Below are positions 37,646 through 50,084 of a stretch of DNA of 64,000 nucleotides, in pieces (the first letter of the stretch is position 1; each line of letters opens with the position of its first letter). Position numbers and translations under genes: made by a program. Source of the DNA: Alkalispirillum mobile (GTDB lineage: Bacteria > Pseudomonadota > Gammaproteobacteria > Nitrococcales > Halorhodospiraceae). The DNA lies in NCBI RefSeq assembly GCF_003664325.1, contig NZ_RCDA01000001.1:1221718-1285717 (forward strand), read 5' to 3'. The notes beneath the pieces were generated by a model that was not told the DNA's origin, ran no database searches, and worked only from the letters and a program-made list of their open reading frames with translations.

Positions 37646-38146
37646 CTAGCCTACGATGTCCTCAACCTTCTTGCCGCGACGGGCCGCGACCGCGTCCGGG
37701 GAATCGACCTGGGTCAGGCCATTGATAGTCGCCCGCACCACATTGATCGGGTTACGCGAACCGATGGCCTTGGCCAGAACGTCCTGTACGCCGACCACCT
37801 CGAAGACCGCGCGCATGGCACCGCCCGCGATGATCCCGGTACCCGCGGAGGCGGGCTGCATGTAGACCTTGCTGGAGCCGTGGTTAGCGGTCACCGGGTA
37901 CTGCAGCGTGCCACCGTCGAGATGAACTTGCTTCATGTTGGCACGGGCCTTCTCCATCGCCTTTTGGATGGCGGCAGGGACCTCACGGGCCTTGCCGTAA
38001 CCGAAGCCCACTTTGCCCTCGCCATCGCCAACGACCGCCAGCGCGGTGAAGCCAAACTGCCGGCCGCCTTTTACGACCTTGGCTACGCGGTTGATCGCGA
38101 CGAGCTTTTCGCGAAGGCCGTCACTCTGTGCGTCAGTATTCGCCAT
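37646..38146 (-). CDS. rpsE: 30S ribosomal protein S5
   Basis: This 166-residue S5 has the dsRBD-like domain with [22 protein letters not shown] and the fidelity loop region [19 protein letters not shown]. It acts in decoding accuracy and small-subunit assembly. No deviation from the family is seen. Confidence 0.97.
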   Translation of the reverse strand: MANTDAQSDGLREKLVAINRVAKVVKGGRQFGFTALAVVGDGEGKVGFGYGKAREVPAAIQKAMEKARANMKQVHLDGGTLQYPVTANHGSSKVYMQPASAGTGIIAGGAMRAVFEVVGVQDVLAKAIGSRNPINVVRATINGLTQVDSPDAVAARRGKKVEDIVG

Positions 38147-38161
38147 GAATCCTGCCCCTGA

Positions 38162-38515
38162 TTAGAATTGCAGGCCGGCCTCGCGGGCGGCATCTGCCAA
38201 CGTCTTCACCCGGCCGTGGTACTTGAAGCCGGAGCGGTCGAAGGCCACGCGCTCAATGCCCGCTGCCTTGGCGCGCTCAGCGATGAGCTTGCCAATCTCG
38301 GCAGCCGCCGAGCAGTTCCCGGTCCCTTCGGACCGGCCACGCAGGTCCTTCTCGACCGTGGAGGCGGCCACCAGGGTCCGGCCCCCTTCCGGCGCGACGA
38401 TCTGCGCATACATGTGTCGCGGCGTGCGGTGCACGGTCAACCGGTGCACCTTGAGCTCAGCGATCTTGGCGCGGGCCCGGCGCGCACGCCGCAAACGGGT
38501 TGCTTTCTTATCCAT
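38162..38515 (-). CDS. rplR: 50S ribosomal protein L18
   Basis: This 117-residue L18 binds 5S rRNA. The basic N-terminus ([13 protein letters not shown]) and the C-terminus [23 protein letters not shown] are characteristic. Confidence 0.97.
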   Translation of the reverse strand: MDKKATRLRRARRARAKIAELKVHRLTVHRTPRHMYAQIVAPEGGRTLVAASTVEKDLRGRSEGTGNCSAAAEIGKLIAERAKAAGIERVAFDRSGFKYHGRVKTLADAAREAGLQF

Positions 38516-38529
38516 ACGCCTGAACCTGC

Positions 38530-39063
38530 CTACTTCTTCTTGGCTTCCTTGAGGACCACGCGTTCATCCGCGTAGCGAACGCCCTTGCCCTTGTAGGGCT
38601 CCGGCGGACGGAATGCTCGAATCTGTGCCGCCACCTCACCGACCTGCTGCTTATCGGCGCCCTTGACGACGATCTCGGTCTGGCTGGGCGCTTCAATCGT
38701 GATCCCCTGCGGGATCTCGTACGCGACCGGGTGACTAAACCCCAGCGTCAGGTTCAGGTTGGCCCCCTGCACCTGGGCGCGGTAACCGACGCCGCGCAGC
38801 TCAAGCTTGCGCTCGAAGCCGGTGCTGACACCGGTCACCATGTTATTCAGCAGCGCGCGGGTTGTACCTGCCAGCGCCACGGCGCGGCGGTCGTCCAACT
38901 GGGCCTGGACACGCAGCTCCCCGTCCGCCTGCTCAACGGCCACCCAATCGTGCACCGTCCAGCTCAGCTCCCCTTTCGGGCCCTTCACCTTCAGTTGCTG
39001 CCCGTCAAGCTTGACCTCCACTCCGGACGGCACCTTGACGGGTCGTTTCGCTACTCTCGACAT
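38530..39063 (-). CDS. rplF: 50S ribosomal protein L6
   Basis: This 177-residue L6 consists of two L6 repeats. The C-terminal signature is [16 protein letters not shown]. It lies near the sarcin-ricin loop and the L7/L12 stalk base. Sequence and length are ordinary. Confidence 0.97.
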   Translation of the reverse strand: MSRVAKRPVKVPSGVEVKLDGQQLKVKGPKGELSWTVHDWVAVEQADGELRVQAQLDDRRAVALAGTTRALLNNMVTGVSTGFERKLELRGVGYRAQVQGANLNLTLGFSHPVAYEIPQGITIEAPSQTEIVVKGADKQQVGEVAAQIRAFRPPEPYKGKGVRYADERVVLKEAKKK

Positions 39064-39076
39064 TATTCAACCTGCC

Positions 39077-39472
39077 TTAGAAGACGTAGCAGAGCACCTC
39101 ACCACCGTGCCCGGCCTCACGGGCGGCACGGTCGGTCATCACGCCCTTCGAAGTGGAGACAATCGCGACACCCAGCCCATTACGTACCTGGGGCAGGGAC
39201 GCCTTGTCCTTGAACAGCCGGAGACCAGGCCGGGAGGCCCGCTGCAACTCCCGGATCACGGGCTCGCCCTGGTAATAACGCAAGCTCAGCTTAAGCTCCG
39301 GCTTTTTCTCATCGCCAACCACCTCAAACGACTCGACATAGCCTTCGTCTTTGAGGACACCGGCGATAGCCTGCTTGATCTTGGATGACGGCATGCTGAC
39401 CTCCGCTTTCTCCGCGCGTTGCGCGTTGCGGATACGGGTCAGCATGTCAGCAATCGGATCGGTCATGCTCAT
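39077..39472 (-). CDS. rpsH: 30S ribosomal protein S8
   Basis: This 131-residue S8 begins [18 protein letters not shown] and ends with [22 protein letters not shown], both diagnostic. S8 is the usual translational repressor of the spc operon. Confidence 0.97.
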   Translation of the reverse strand: MSMTDPIADMLTRIRNAQRAEKAEVSMPSSKIKQAIAGVLKDEGYVESFEVVGDEKKPELKLSLRYYQGEPVIRELQRASRPGLRLFKDKASLPQVRNGLGVAIVSTSKGVMTDRAAREAGHGGEVLCYVF

Positions 39473-39507
39473 GGTTTTACCTGCCTGTGTGGGTAGCGCG
39501 GACCGGC

Positions 39508-39813
39508 TTACCAGCTGGACTTGACCAGCCCAGGGATCTCGCCATTCATGGCGGCCTCGCGAAGTTTGTTCCGCGCCAGCCCGAACTTCCGGTAATAGCC
39601 GCGCGGGCGGCCAGTGACACGGCAGCGGTTTCTCCCCCGGACAGGGCTGGAGTCACGCGGCAGCTGTTGAAGCTTCAGCTGCGCCTCGAACCGCTCCTGC
39701 TGGGTGGCATCAACGCTGTTGATAATTGCCTTCAGCGCCTCGCGCTTGGCTGCATAGCGGCGAACCGCGCGCTGCCGCTTGCGCTCGCGCTCAACCATCG
39801 AAACCTTTGCCAT
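39508..39813 (-). CDS. rpsN: 30S ribosomal protein S14
   Basis: This 101-residue S14 is of the long, zinc-free type: it lacks the CxxC pairs of the short form and keeps [19 protein letters not shown] at the C-terminal side. It fits between rplE and rpsH as in the spc operon. Confidence 0.97.
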   Translation of the reverse strand: MAKVSMVERERKRQRAVRRYAAKREALKAIINSVDATQQERFEAQLKLQQLPRDSSPVRGRNRCRVTGRPRGYYRKFGLARNKLREAAMNGEIPGLVKSSW

Positions 39814-39835
39814 CGCCGGAACCTATCTCGTCTGT

Positions 39836-40375
39836 TTACTTGCGGAACGGGAAGTTGAAGCCTTCGAGGAGGGCCTGACCTTCCTCGTCGGTCTTCGCCG
39901 TAGTGGTAATGGTGATGTCCATACCGCGCACGGCGTCCACTTTCTCGTAGTCGATCTCCGGGAAAATCAGCTGCTCCCGGACACCGAGGTTGTAATTGCC
40001 CCGGCCATCAAAGGACCGCGGGTTGAAGCCGCGGAAGTCGCGGATGCGGGGTGCAGCCACGTTGACGAACCGGTCGAGGAATTCGTACATCCGCTCACGG
40101 CGCAACGTGACCTTGCAACCGATCGGCCAGCCATCGCGGATCTTGAACCCGGCCACGGACTTCCGCGCATAGGTCAGGATCGGCTTCTGACCGGTGATCT
40201 CCGCCAGCTCGGCCTGCGCGCTCTCCAGGACCTTCTTGTCGCGCACCGCCTCGCCAAGCCCCATGTTCAGGGTGACCTTGGTGAGCCGCGGAATCTCCAT
40301 GACGTTTTCGTAGCCGAAGCGCTCCAAAAGCGCGCTCTTCACCTCGGCCTGATACTGTTCTTGCAGCCTGACCAT
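39836..40375 (-). CDS. rplE: 50S ribosomal protein L5
   Basis: This 179-residue L5 binds 5S rRNA and the P-site t[18 protein letters not shown] and [19 protein letters not shown] are family marks. An ATG at 40375 gives the standard 179 residues; a GTG one codon earlier is the alternative. Confidence 0.97.
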   Translation of the reverse strand: MVRLQEQYQAEVKSALLERFGYENVMEIPRLTKVTLNMGLGEAVRDKKVLESAQAELAEITGQKPILTYARKSVAGFKIRDGWPIGCKVTLRRERMYEFLDRFVNVAAPRIRDFRGFNPRSFDGRGNYNLGVREQLIFPEIDYEKVDAVRGMDITITTTAKTDEEGQALLEGFNFPFRK

Positions 40376-40384
40376 CACCGCACC

Positions 40385-40705
40385 TTACCCGTCGACCAGT
40401 TCGTTGTTCGACTTGAAGTAACGGGCTCTGGTCCCGTCCTCAAGCACCCGGATACCAACCCGATCGCCCTTTTCCGTCGCCGGGTTAAAGAGCGCCACGT
40501 TGGACTGATGGACCGGCTTTTCCTGCTCGATAATGCCGCCGGCCTCCCCTTGCTGCGGGTTGCCTTTGCGGTGGCGCTTAACCACGTTCACGTTCTCGAC
40601 CAGGACCTTCTCCTGGTCTGGGAAAACCCGAATGACGCGCCCGCGACGGCCTTTGTCCTTGCCGGCGATGATGACGACCTCGTCGCCTTGCCTGATCTTG
40701 CGCAT
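40385..40705 (-). CDS. rplX: 50S ribosomal protein L24
   Basis: This 106-residue L24 has the KOW motif in [25 protein letters not shown] (residues 5-29). It initiates assembly of the large subunit. It ends 9 bp before rplE. Confidence 0.97.
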   Translation of the reverse strand: MRKIRQGDEVVIIAGKDKGRRGRVIRVFPDQEKVLVENVNVVKRHRKGNPQQGEAGGIIEQEKPVHQSNVALFNPATEKGDRVGIRVLEDGTRARYFKSNNELVDG

Positions 40706-40715
40706 GACTACCTCT

Positions 40716-41084
40716 TCAAAGAACCTCGGGCGCCAGGGAGATGATGCGCATGAACTTCTCGCTGCGCAGTTCCCTTGTCACCGGCCCGAATACGCGGGTA
40801 CCAATGGGCTGAAGCTGGTTGTTCAGCAGCACGGCAGCATTGCCGTCAAAACGGATTACGGAGCCATCAGGACGGCGCACGCCGCTGCGGGTGCGAACGA
40901 CGACGGCGTTGTACACCTCGCCCTTCTTCACCCGCCCCCGCGGGATCGCATCCTTGACGCTCACCTTGATAATGTCGCCGATGCCGGCGTAGCGGCGTCG
41001 GGAACCCCCGAGCACCTTGATACACTGGACCTGGCGCGCGCCGGAGTTGTCGGCAACACCCAGGGTGGTCTGCATCTGAATCAT
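40716..41084 (-). CDS. rplN: 50S ribosomal protein L14
   Basis: This 122-residue L14 has [18 protein letters not shown] (residues 11-28) and the C-terminus [16 protein letters not shown]. It forms an intersubunit bridge. It is the first gene of the spc part of the block. Confidence 0.97.
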   Translation of the reverse strand: MIQMQTTLGVADNSGARQVQCIKVLGGSRRRYAGIGDIIKVSVKDAIPRGRVKKGEVYNAVVVRTRSGVRRPDGSVIRFDGNAAVLLNNQLQPIGTRVFGPVTRELRSEKFMRIISLAPEVL

Positions 41085-41143
41085 GGCGAAATCCCGCTAT
41101 CTGTGTCCGCACTGCGGCCGCTGGGGCCGAGACTACCGCGCGC

Positions 41144-41410
41144 TCACTGAGCCGCGCGCTCCAGAACCTTGACGAGCCGCCAGGCCTTGCTCTTAGAGAT
41201 CGGCCGGCACTGCTCGATGGAGACCACATCCCCCACGCGGCACTCATTGCTCTCGTCGTGGGCGTGCATCTTGGAGGAACGCCGGATATATTTCCCGTAA
41301 AGCGGATGACGAACCCGCCGCTCCACCAGCACCGTGATGGTCTTGTCGGCCTTGTTGCTGATTACCCGGCCCTGGAGGTTCCGAGTTACCTTCTGATTCT
41401 CAGTCATCAC
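41144..41410 (-). CDS. rpsQ: 30S ribosomal protein S17
   Basis: This 88-residue S17 has the OB-fold core [28 protein letters not shown] (residues 14-41) and ends with the usual [12 protein letters not shown]. Its ATG overlaps the rpmC stop by 4 bp. Confidence 0.97.
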   Translation of the reverse strand: MMTENQKVTRNLQGRVISNKADKTITVLVERRVRHPLYGKYIRRSSKMHAHDESNECRVGDVVSIEQCRPISKSKAWRLVKVLERAAQ

Positions 41411-41604
41411 GCCTTACCTGCAGTCTTCTCGTTGAGCACGGTCTGGATCCGGGCGATATCGCGACGAACCTTCTTGAGCTGATCCGGCCGCGCCAGCTGA
41501 CCCGTTGCCTGCTGCATCCGCAGGTTGAACCGCTCTTTGAGGCGCTCACCGAGCTCCGCCTGCAGAGCATTGGTGTCTTTCTCTCTGAGTTCGTTCGCTT
41601 TCAT
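41407..41604 (-). CDS. rpmC: 50S ribosomal protein L29
   Basis: This 65-residue helical L29 starts [18 protein letters not shown], with the typical [14 protein letters not shown] near its end. An ATG at 41604 overlaps the rplP stop by one base; a GTG one codon earlier is less likely. Confidence 0.96.
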   Translation of the reverse strand: MKANELREKDTNALQAELGERLKERFNLRMQQATGQLARPDQLKKVRRDIARIQTVLNEKTAGKA

Positions 41605-42017
41605 CACAGCACCGTCCGCTGCACAAAGGTGGTCTTAACCGGCAGCTTTGCGGCCGCGCGGCGGAAGGCCTCGCGCGCAAGCTCCTCGGATACGCCCTCG
41701 ATCTCGTAGAGCACACGGCCGGGTTGGACCGGGAAGGCCCAGTGATCCACGTTGCCCTTACCCTTACCCTGACGGACCTCCAGGGGCTTGGCCGTGATCG
41801 GCTTGTCCGGGAACACCCGGATCCACACCTTGCCGCCACGCTTGACGTGACGGTTGATGGCGCGACGACCGGCCTCGATCTGCCGGGCCGTGATCGGGCC
41901 CCGGGTCACGGCTTTGAGCCCGAACTCACCGAAGGAGACGGAATTCCCGCGACTCGCCAGACCGTGGTTACGGCCCTTCTGCTGTTTCCGAAATTTAGTT
42001 CTCTTCGGCTGTAACAT
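41604..42017 (-). CDS. rplP: 50S ribosomal protein L16
   Basis: This 137-residue L16 starts [19 protein letters not shown] and contains the universal [20 protein letters not shown] near residue 45. It helps form the tRNA-binding face of the large subunit. An ATG at 42017 is chosen from the conserved N-terminus, as the longer frame overlaps rpsC. Confidence 0.97.
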   Translation of the reverse strand: MLQPKRTKFRKQQKGRNHGLASRGNSVSFGEFGLKAVTRGPITARQIEAGRRAINRHVKRGGKVWIRVFPDKPITAKPLEVRQGKGKGNVDHWAFPVQPGRVLYEIEGVSEELAREAFRRAAAKLPVKTTFVQRTVL

Positions 42018-42021
42018 GACT

Positions 42022-42702
42022 TCAACCCTTGCCCGGCCGGGCGCCTTCACCGCCAGCCGCCGGCTGTGCGTCAGTGTCGATGATCTCGCCCTTGAAGACC
42101 CAGACCTTGACGCCGATTACGCCATAAGTCGTGTGGGCCTCGGCGACCCCGTAGTCGATATCCGCGCGGAGCGTATGCAGGGGCACGCGCCCTTCCCGAT
42201 ACCACTCGCTGCGGGCAATCTCCGCCCCGTTCAAGCGCCCGGAAACGTGCACCTTGATGCCCTGCGCCCCCAGGCGCATGGCGTTGCCGACGGCCCGCTT
42301 CATCGCGCGCCGGAACATGATGCGCCGTTCCAGCTGCTGCGCCACGCTCTCGGCCACCAGCTTGGCATCGAGCTCCGGCTTGCGGATCTCCTCGATGTTG
42401 ATGTGCACCGGCACACCCATCAGCCGGGCAACCTGGCCGCGCAGCCGGTCGATATCCTCGCCCTTCTTGCCGATCACAATGCCGGGCCGGGCGGTGTGGA
42501 TGGTCACCAGCGCGTTTTTCGCGGGCCGTTCGATGCGGATCCGGCTCACCGAGGCGTGCGCCAACTTCTTACGGATGAAGTTGCGCACCTTCAGGTCGGT
42601 GTTCAGATACTCACCGAAGTTGCTGCTCCCGGCGTACCACATGGACCGCCAGTCTTCGGTGACACCGAGACGAAAACCCGTAGGATGTACTTTGTGCCCC
42701 AT
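42022..42702 (-). CDS. rpsC: 30S ribosomal protein S3
   Basis: This 226-residue S3 has the KH domain with [16 protein letters not shown] (near residue 70) and the C-terminal segment [17 protein letters not shown]. It lines the mRNA entry tunnel. Confidence 0.97.
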   Translation of the reverse strand: MGHKVHPTGFRLGVTEDWRSMWYAGSSNFGEYLNTDLKVRNFIRKKLAHASVSRIRIERPAKNALVTIHTARPGIVIGKKGEDIDRLRGQVARLMGVPVHINIEEIRKPELDAKLVAESVAQQLERRIMFRRAMKRAVGNAMRLGAQGIKVHVSGRLNGAEIARSEWYREGRVPLHTLRADIDYGVAEAHTTYGVIGVKVWVFKGEIIDTDAQPAAGGEGARPGKG

Positions 42703-42714
42703 TACGGCCCCTCT

Positions 42715-43050
42715 TTACTGCTGCTCTGCCACCGTGACGGTGATGTGGCTGGTCCGCTTCAGGATGCGGTTGGCCCGCCCCTTCGCTCGCGGGCGAATCC
42801 GCTTGAGCATCGGCCCTTCATCCACGAAGATGCGCGATACGCGCAGCGCGTCGATGTCAGCGCCATCATTGTGCTCAGCATTGGCGACCGCCGAATCGAG
42901 CACTTTGCGAACGATGGCAGCAGCCTTCTTCGGGCTGAACTCGAGAATCTCTAAAGCCTTCTCAACCGGCAGCCCGCGCACCTGGTCCGCGACCAACCTG
43001 GTCTTCTGCGGCGAAATACGCGAGAACCTGAGTTTGGCGGAAGTTTCCAT
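42715..43050 (-). CDS. rplV: 50S ribosomal protein L22
   Basis: This 111-residue L22 has [23 protein letters not shown] near the N-terminus and the exit-tunnel hairpin segment [18 protein letters not shown] near the end. No macrolide-resistance-type deletion is apparent in the hairpin. Confidence 0.97.
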   Translation of the reverse strand: METSAKLRFSRISPQKTRLVADQVRGLPVEKALEILEFSPKKAAAIVRKVLDSAVANAEHNDGADIDALRVSRIFVDEGPMLKRIRPRAKGRANRILKRTSHITVTVAEQQ

Positions 43051-43059
43051 GCCTTACCC

Positions 43060-43332
43060 CTACTTGGACTTCTTGTCCGCCGCGTGACCGCGATACGTGC
43101 GGGTCGCTGCGAACTCACCGAGCTTGTGGCCGACCATGTTCTCGTTGATCAGCACCGGAACATGCTGGCGACCGTTATGGATGGCGATAGTCAGGCCCAC
43201 CATTTGGGGGAGGACCATAGACCGCCGCGACCAGGTCTTGATCGGCCGCTTGCTGTTGCTCTCGCGCGCCTTTTCCACCTTCTGCAGAAGGTGGCCATCA
43301 ACGAACGGACCCTTTTTGACTGAACGTGGCAC
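43060..43332 (-). CDS. rpsS: 30S ribosomal protein S19
   Basis: This 90-residue S19 begins [20 protein letters not shown], with the signature [17 protein letters not shown]. It lies in the head of the small subunit with S13. Confidence 0.97.
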   Translation of the reverse strand: MPRSVKKGPFVDGHLLQKVEKARESNSKRPIKTWSRRSMVLPQMVGLTIAIHNGRQHVPVLINENMVGHKLGEFAATRTYRGHAADKKSK

Positions 43333-43354
43333 GGTAGACGACCCTCGTTAATCC

Positions 43355-44179
43355 TTAGCGTTTCCGACGGCGCACAATGAACTTGTCGGTGCGCTTGTTG
43401 GTGCGGGTCTTGTGACCCTTGGTAGGGACACCCCACGGAGATACCGGGTGGCGGCCACCGGACGTCCGGCCCTCACCACCACCGTGCGGGTGATCTACCG
43501 GGTTCATCGCGACACCGCGAACGGTGGGACGAATACCCTTGTGGCGCGTGGCGCCGGCCTTGCCGAGAGAACGCAGCGCGTGCTCAGAGTTACCTACCTC
43601 ACCAACGGTGGCCATGCACTCCGCGAGTACCTGGCGCATCTCGCCGGAGCGGAGCCTCAACGTGGCGTAACGCCCCTCGCGGGCCACCAGCTGCGCGCCC
43701 GCACCCGCCGAGCGGGCCAGCTGCGCACCCTTACCCGGCCGCAGCTCGATACAATGCACCTGCGTACCCACCGGAATGTTCCGAAGGGGCAGGGCATTGC
43801 CCGGCTTGATCGGCGCCTCAATGCCCGAAACGACTTCCGTGCCGGTCGAGACGCCGCGAGGCGCGATAATATACCTTCTCTCGCCGTCCCGATAAAGTAC
43901 CAATGCGATATTCGCACTGCGATTGGGATCATATTCCAGGCGTTCGACCCGGCCGGGGATACCGACCTTGTCCCGCCGGAAGTCGATCACCCGGTAGCGC
44001 TGCTTGTGGCCGCCGCCACGGTGACGCGTGGTAATCCGGCCGGTATTGTTCCGACCGCCCTTGCGGGTCTTTTTCTCGACCAGCGGCTCGTAAGGTGCCC
44101 CGGCATGGAGCTCCTTGTTCCGCACCGTCACTACGAAGCGGCGCCCCGGAGAAGTCGGTTTTGCCTTAACCAGTGCCAT
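43355..44179 (-). CDS. rplB: 50S ribosomal protein L2
   Basis: This 274-residue L2 is required for peptidyl-transferase centre assembly. [21 protein letters not shown] lies near the N-terminus, and the catalytically important His region [21 protein letters not shown] near residue 222. It is standard in all respects. Confidence 0.98.
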   Translation of the reverse strand: MALVKAKPTSPGRRFVVTVRNKELHAGAPYEPLVEKKTRKGGRNNTGRITTRHRGGGHKQRYRVIDFRRDKVGIPGRVERLEYDPNRSANIALVLYRDGERRYIIAPRGVSTGTEVVSGIEAPIKPGNALPLRNIPVGTQVHCIELRPGKGAQLARSAGAGAQLVAREGRYATLRLRSGEMRQVLAECMATVGEVGNSEHALRSLGKAGATRHKGIRPTVRGVAMNPVDHPHGGGEGRTSGGRHPVSPWGVPTKGHKTRTNKRTDKFIVRRRKR

Positions 44180-44226
44180 TATTCTGCCCGTTCCAGTCTG
44201 GGGCAGCCTGCCGCTGCCCGTGAACG

Positions 44227-44526
44227 TTACTCGGCCCCGCCGAGGAAGTCGATCTCGTTACCCTCTTCCAGGGTGACGTAGGCCTTTTTCCAGCCGGGCC
44301 GCTTGCCCTCAAGCCGGCCGAAGCGCTTGCGCTTCCCCTTCATCTTGACGGTGCGCACATCGCGGACCTTGACGTCGAACAGCTGTTCCACAGCCTGCCG
44401 GATCTCCGGCTTGCGCGCGTCGACGGCGACCTTGAACACGACTTCGTTGCGTTCCTCGGCTGCCAAAGTGCTCTTTTCGGAGATGTGCGGAGCTCGCACA
44501 ACCTCGTACAAACGCTCAACTCTCAT
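44227..44526 (-). CDS. rplW: 50S ribosomal protein L23
   Basis: This 99-residue L23 lies at the tunnel exit and docks trigger factor and [25 protein letters not shown] is at the N-terminus. An ATG at 44526 is chosen because it overlaps the rplD stop (ATGA). Confidence 0.96.
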   Translation of the reverse strand: MRVERLYEVVRAPHISEKSTLAAEERNEVVFKVAVDARKPEIRQAVEQLFDVKVRDVRTVKMKGKRKRFGRLEGKRPGWKKAYVTLEEGNEIDFLGGAE

Positions 44527-45140
44527 GACAGCCACTCCTCAACCTGACGCAGGGCCTGAACGGTGATCACCACTTGCTCGGCGCCGACCAGGCTGACCGG
44601 GTCGAGACCCGGGACGTCCCGGACGTCCACGCCCGGCAGATTCCGCGCGGCCAGATAGAGGTTCTGATCCACCTCGTCGGCCACGATCAGCGCCCTCTCC
44701 ACGCCGAGCTGAGAGAGCCGCTCCGCGAGCTGGGCGGTCTTGGGGGCGTCGACCCCGACCGACTCGACGACCACCAGGCGCTCCTGGCGTGCCAGCTCAG
44801 AGAAGATGGAGCGGATCGCGCCGCGGTACATCTTCTTGTTGACCTTCTGCCCATGATCCTGCGGCTTGGCCGCGAAAGCGCGGCCACCGCCGACCCAGAT
44901 CGGGCTACGGATCGTGCCCGCACGGGCCCGGCCGGTGCCTTTTTGCCGCCAGGGCTTGGCGCCACCGCCCCGAACTTCCGCGCGCGTCTTCTGCGCGCGG
45001 GTGCCGGCGCGGGCGCCAGCCAGGTAGGCCACGACCACCTGATGGATCAGCGCCTCGCGGAACCGGTCAGCAAAGGCCGCATCCGCCACCTGCACCGAGC
45101 CGTCGGCCTGACCCTGCGCGTTCGTAAGCTGAAGTTCCAT
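44523..45140 (-). CDS. rplD: 50S ribosomal protein L4
   Basis: This 205-residue L4 has the tunnel-lining loop [26 protein letters not shown] (near residues 50-75). In many gammaproteobacteria L4 also represses the S10 operon. Here that operon has no long leader of its own, because rpsJ follows tuf by 4 bp. It overlaps rplC by one base. Confidence 0.97.
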   Translation of the reverse strand: MELQLTNAQGQADGSVQVADAAFADRFREALIHQVVVAYLAGARAGTRAQKTRAEVRGGGAKPWRQKGTGRARAGTIRSPIWVGGGRAFAAKPQDHGQKVNKKMYRGAIRSIFSELARQERLVVVESVGVDAPKTAQLAERLSQLGVERALIVADEVDQNLYLAARNLPGVDVRDVPGLDPVSLVGAEQVVITVQALRQVEEWLS

Positions 45141-45796
45141 CAGCTATCCCCCTTCTTTCGCTGGTTGCGCGCGGGGCGCACGATGACATCACTGCCCACC
45201 GCGCCGGGAACGGAGCCCCGGACCAGGAGGAGATGGCGCTCCGTGTCAACACGCACCACCTCAAGGTTCTTGACGGTGTTGCGCTTGTTACCCATCTGGC
45301 CGGCCATCTTCTTGCCCTTGAAGACGCGCCCGGGGGTCTGGTTCTGCCCGATGGAACCCGGCGCACGGTGCGCCAGCGAGTTCCCGTGGGTGGCGTCCTG
45401 GGTGCTGAAGTTATGGCGCTTCACGGTACCGGCGAAGCCCTTACCCTTACTGGTGCCAGTGACGTCGACCACCTGGCCCGCCTCGAAGCCCTCTACGGTG
45501 AGCTCGCCACCTGCCTCGATTTCGATGGCCTGGCCGTCCTGCAGGCGGAACTCCCACACGCCACGCCCGGCATCAACACCCGCGGCGGCGAAATGGCCTG
45601 CCAGCGGCTTGCTGACGCGGTTGGCCCGGCGGCTACCGGCCGTGACCTGGATTCCGCTGTAGCCATCGCGCTCCGGGGTACGAACCTGGGTCACCCGGTT
45701 CGGCGATGCCTCAATAACCGTAACCGGCACAGACGCGCCGTCTTCGGTAAAGACGCGCGTCATGCCGGCTTTGCGGCCGACTATTCCGATAGACAT
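45140..45796 (-). CDS. rplC: 50S ribosomal protein L3
   Basis: This 218-residue L3 starts [16 protein letters not shown] and contains the [17 protein letters not shown] segment, with the Gln methylation site region [15 protein letters not shown]. It is one of the first proteins bound in large-subunit assembly. Confidence 0.97.
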   Translation of the reverse strand: MSIGIVGRKAGMTRVFTEDGASVPVTVIEASPNRVTQVRTPERDGYSGIQVTAGSRRANRVSKPLAGHFAAAGVDAGRGVWEFRLQDGQAIEIEAGGELTVEGFEAGQVVDVTGTSKGKGFAGTVKRHNFSTQDATHGNSLAHRAPGSIGQNQTPGRVFKGKKMAGQMGNKRNTVKNLEVVRVDTERHLLLVRGSVPGAVGSDVIVRPARNQRKKGDS

Positions 45797-45870
45797 GATT
45801 AACTCCTATCAACAAAGCGTACCCCCCGCCGGCGAGTGCGGCGGGGCGGCATAGGCTTTGACGGACGGGT

Positions 45871-46182
45871 TCAGTAAAGCTTGATCTGAACGTCTACGCC
45901 AGCGGCGAGATCGAGCTTCATCAGGGCATCGACCGTCTTATCGGTGGGATCGATGATATCCATCAGACGCTTATGCGTGCGGATCTCGTACTGATCCCGC
46001 GCGTCCTTGTTAACGTGCGGGGAGATGAGGATCGTAAACTTTTCTTTCTTCACTGGCAATGGGATCGGGCCCTTTACATGCGCCCCGGTCCGCTTGGCAG
46101 TCTCTACGATCTCTCGCGCAGACTGATCGATCAAGCGATGATCGAACGCCTTCAGCCGAATTCGGATTCTCTGATTCGCCAT
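45871..46182 (-). CDS. rpsJ: 30S ribosomal protein S10
   Basis: This 103-residue S10 (NusE) starts [19 protein letters not shown] and also serves in transcription antitermination. An ATG at 46182 is given by this N-terminus. It lies only 4 bp after the tuf stop, so the S10 operon must be read through from the str operon or from a promoter inside tuf. Confidence 0.97.
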   Translation of the reverse strand: MANQRIRIRLKAFDHRLIDQSAREIVETAKRTGAHVKGPIPLPVKKEKFTILISPHVNKDARDQYEIRTHKRLMDIIDPTDKTVDALMKLDLAAGVDVQIKLY

Positions 46183-46186
46183 GATT

Positions 46187-47377
46187 TTACTCGATGATCT
46201 TGGCGACGACGCCGGCACCCACGGTGCGGCCGCCCTCGCGAACCGCGAAACGCAGCCCGTCTTCCATGGCGATCGGGGCAATCAGGGTCACCGTCATCTT
46301 GACGTTGTCACCCGGCATCACCATCTCCACGCCCTCAGGCAGCTCGCAGGAGCCCGTCACGTCCGTCGTACGGAAGTAGAACTGCGGACGGTAACCGTTA
46401 AAGAACGGCGTGTGACGACCACCCTCGTCCTTGCTCAGAACATACACCTCACACTCAAACTTGGTGTGCGGCGTGATGCTCCCAGGCTTGCACAGCACCT
46501 GACCACGCTCCACCTCGTCACGCTTGGTACCACGCAGCAGCGCACCAATGTTGTCGCCCGCCTCGCCCTGGTCCAGCAGCTTGCGGAACATCTCAACACC
46601 CGTGCAGGTGGTCTTCTGGGTCTCCTTCAGACCCACAATCTCCACCTCTTCGCCGGTCTTGATCACACCACGCTCCACACGACCGGTCACCACCGTGCCC
46701 CGACCCGAGATCGAGAACACGTCCTCAATCGGCATCAGGAACGGCTGATCCACCGGACGCTCAGGCGTCGGAATGTACTCATCCATCGCCTCGGCAAGCT
46801 TGATGATCGACGGCTTGCCAATCTCCGACTCATCACCCTCCAGCGCCTTCAGCGCCGAACCGGTGATCACCGGGGTGTCGTCACCCGGGAAGTCGTAATC
46901 GCTCAGCAGCTCCCGAACCTCCATCTCCACCAGCTCGAGCAGCTCCTCGTCGTCCACCATGTCCGCCTTGTTCAGGTAGACCACGATGTACGGCACACCC
47001 ACCTGGCGACCCAGCAGGATGTGCTCACGGGTCTGCGGCATCGGACCATCAGCAGCCGATACCACCAGAATGGCACCGTCCATCTGCGCCGCACCCGTGA
47101 TCATGTTCTTCACGTAGTCCGCGTGACCCGGGCAGTCCACGTGCGCATAGTGACGCTCGTTGGTCTCGTACTCCACGTGCGCCGTCGCAATCGTGATACC
47201 ACGCGCCTTCTCTTCCGGCGCGTTGTCAATCTGGTCAAAGGCCCGGGCGTCACCGCCAAACGCTTCCGCCAGCACCACCGTCATCGCCGCCGTCAGCGTC
47301 GTCTTACCATGGTCCACGTGACCAATGGTCCCTACGTTTACGTGTGGCTTCTTACGCTCAAACTTGCTCTTGGACAC
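46187..47377 (-). CDS. tuf: elongation factor Tu (str-operon copy)
   Basis: This 396-residue GTPase delivers aminoacyl-tRNA to the ribosome. G1 is GHVDHGKT, G3 is DCPGHADY and G4 is NKAD, with both beta-barrel domains following. The start codon is GTG (47377), with GAGGTG 5 bp upstream. It is the partner of the copy at 62810-64000. By eye the two genes differ at the start codon, at residue 246 (Glu here) and at one silent site (47048). Confidence 0.98.
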   Translation of the reverse strand: MSKSKFERKKPHVNVGTIGHVDHGKTTLTAAMTVVLAEAFGGDARAFDQIDNAPEEKARGITIATAHVEYETNERHYAHVDCPGHADYVKNMITGAAQMDGAILVVSAADGPMPQTREHILLGRQVGVPYIVVYLNKADMVDDEELLELVEMEVRELLSDYDFPGDDTPVITGSALKALEGDESEIGKPSIIKLAEAMDEYIPTPERPVDQPFLMPIEDVFSISGRGTVVTGRVERGVIKTGEEVEIVGLKETQKTTCTGVEMFRKLLDQGEAGDNIGALLRGTKRDEVERGQVLCKPGSITPHTKFECEVYVLSKDEGGRHTPFFNGYRPQFYFRTTDVTGSCELPEGVEMVMPGDNVKMTVTLIAPIAMEDGLRFAVREGGRTVGAGVVAKIIE

Positions 47378-47440
47378 GACACACCTCGTTACTTATTTGC
47401 CCGGGCGACCAGCGCCCGCCCGTATAAATTTTGCTTCGCT

Positions 47441-49540
47441 TCAGGATGCGCTTTTGACGATCTCGTCGGCGATGCTGGCCGGCGCTTCCTGGTATTCGTC
47501 GAAGAACATCACATAGGACGCACGGCCCTGGGTCGCGGACCGGAGATCAGTGGCATAGCCAAACATCTCCTTCAGCGGCACCTGCGCCCGAATGATCTTG
47601 CCGGACGGGCCATCTTCCATACCCTGGACGGTACCGCGACGCCGGTTGAGGTCACCCATTACGTCACCCATGTACTCTTCCGGGGTAACGACCTCGACGC
47701 GCATGATCGGCTCCAGAAGGACCGGATCGGCCTTCATGAAGCCCTCTTTCATCGCCATCGAACCGGCGATCTTGAACGCCGCTTCGGAGGAGTCGACATC
47801 GTGATACGAGCCGTCGTAGAGCTCTACCTTGATGTCGATAGCCGGGTAGCCGGCGAGGATACCATTTTCCAGCGCCTCAAAGGCACCCTTGTCGACGGAC
47901 GGGATGTATTCCTTCGGAACAACGCCCCCGACGATGGAATTCTTGAACTCGTAGCCGGCGTTGCGCTCCTGCGGCGAGATCCGCAGATGAACATGGCCGT
48001 ACTGACCGCGGCCGCCGGACTGGCGCACGAACTTGCCTTCCTGCTCGACGGTCTTGCGGATGGTCTCGCGGTACGCCACCTGCGGCGCGCCGACGTTCGC
48101 CTCGACCTTGAACTCGCGCTTCAGGCGGTCGACGATGATATCCAGGTGCAGCTCACCCATCCCGGAGATGATGGTCTGGCCTGACTCTTCGTCGGTACGA
48201 ACCTGGAAGGACGGATCCTCCTGGGCGAGCTTGCCCAGGGCCATACCCATCTTCTCCTGGTCGCCCTTGGTCTTGGGCTCCACCGCGACGGAGATCACCG
48301 GGTCCGGGAACTCCATGCGCTCCAGGGTGATCTTGTTGGTGATGTCGCACAGGGTATCGCCGGTGGTGACATCCTTCAGGCCAACCGCAGCGGCGATGTC
48401 ACCCGCACGCACCTCTTTGATCTCCTCGCGGGAGTTGGCGTGCATCTGGACGATACGGCCCAGCCGCTCCTTCTTGCCCTTCACCGGGTTGTAGACGGTA
48501 TCGCCCGTCTGCACCACGCCAGAGTACACGCGGAAGAAGGTCAGCGTGCCCACGTAGGGGTCGGTCGCGATCTTGAACGCCAGGGCGGCGAACGGCTCGT
48601 CGTCGCCCGCCTGCCGAGAGGCAACGGTCCCTTCGGCATCGTCCAACTCACCCTCGATCGCCGGCACGTCCACCGGGGAGGGAAGGTATTCGATGACGCC
48701 GTCCAACAGCGCCTGGACGCCCTTGTTCTTGAACGCACTGCCGCAGAACGCCGGAACGATCTCGTTGGCGAGGGTGCCGACGCGGATGCCCTTGTTGATC
48801 TCCTCGACGGTGAGCTCACCCTCTTCGAGGTACTTCTCCATGAGCTCCTCGTCCGCCTCGGCCGCGGCTTCCATCAGGAATTCGCGGGCCTCGGCCGCCT
48901 GGTCGGCGAGCTCGGCCGGAACGTCGGTCTGCTCATAGGTCGCGCCCATGTCATCCTCGTTCCAGTAGATCGCCTTCATGCGGATGAGGTCGACAACGCC
49001 CTTGAACTCGTCCTCGGCACCGATCGGCAACTGCAGCGGAACGGCGTTGGCGTTGAGCCGGGTGCGGATCTGCTCGACGACGCGCCCGAAGTTAGCGCCG
49101 GCACGGTCCATCTTGTTGACGAACGCCATGCGCGGCACTTCGTATTTGGTGGCCTGCCGCCACACCGTCTCCGACTGGGGCTCCACACCACCAACCGCAC
49201 AGAACACCGCGATCGCACCATCCAGAACCCGCAGGGAGCGCTCCACCTCGATGGTGAAGTCCACGTGCCCGGGGGTGTCGATGATGTTGATCCGGTGCTG
49301 GGGGTATTGCTGGTCCATACCCTGCCAGAACGCAGTCGTCGCGGCAGAGGTGATGGTGATCCCACGCTCTTGCTCCTGCGACATCCAGTCCATCGTCGCG
49401 GCGCCCTCGTGGGTCTCCCCGATCTTGTGGGAGATGCCGGTGTAGAACAGGATGCGTTCGGTCGCAGTCGTCTTGCCGGCATCGATGTGCGCCATGATGC
49501 CAATGTTGCGATACCGATTAATGGGTGTCTTGCGTGCCAC
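47441..49540 (-). CDS. fusA: elongation factor G
   Basis: This 699-residue translocase GTPase has G1 [10 protein letters not shown]3 DTPGHVDF and G4 NKMDR. Domain IV, with [11 protein letters not shown], mimics the tRNA anticodon arm. It acts in translocation and in ribosome recycling with RRF. The start codon is GTG at 49540. The length and all G motifs are normal. Confidence 0.98.
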   Translation of the reverse strand: MARKTPINRYRNIGIMAHIDAGKTTATERILFYTGISHKIGETHEGAATMDWMSQEQERGITITSAATTAFWQGMDQQYPQHRINIIDTPGHVDFTIEVERSLRVLDGAIAVFCAVGGVEPQSETVWRQATKYEVPRMAFVNKMDRAGANFGRVVEQIRTRLNANAVPLQLPIGAEDEFKGVVDLIRMKAIYWNEDDMGATYEQTDVPAELADQAAEAREFLMEAAAEADEELMEKYLEEGELTVEEINKGIRVGTLANEIVPAFCGSAFKNKGVQALLDGVIEYLPSPVDVPAIEGELDDAEGTVASRQAGDDEPFAALAFKIATDPYVGTLTFFRVYSGVVQTGDTVYNPVKGKKERLGRIVQMHANSREEIKEVRAGDIAAAVGLKDVTTGDTLCDITNKITLERMEFPDPVISVAVEPKTKGDQEKMGMALGKLAQEDPSFQVRTDEESGQTIISGMGELHLDIIVDRLKREFKVEANVGAPQVAYRETIRKTVEQEGKFVRQSGGRGQYGHVHLRISPQERNAGYEFKNSIVGGVVPKEYIPSVDKGAFEALENGILAGYPAIDIKVELYDGSYHDVDSSEAAFKIAGSMAMKEGFMKADPVLLEPIMRVEVVTPEEYMGDVMGDLNRRRGTVQGMEDGPSGKIIRAQVPLKEMFGYATDLRSATQGRASYVMFFDEYQEAPASIADEIVKSAS

Positions 49541-49564
49541 AGCTAATACCCCGGTTGGCGTTGC

Positions 49565-50044
<480 letters not shown>

Positions 50045-50084
50045 CTAACCCTTGAGAAAACCGGACTGCCGACCGCGTGGCCGA

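Noticed and set aside
46181..48184. 667-codon open frame antisense to tuf and fusA
   Set aside because: His/Leu/Arg-rich translation typical of an antisense shadow of GC-rich genes. EF-Tu and EF-G on the other strand are certain.
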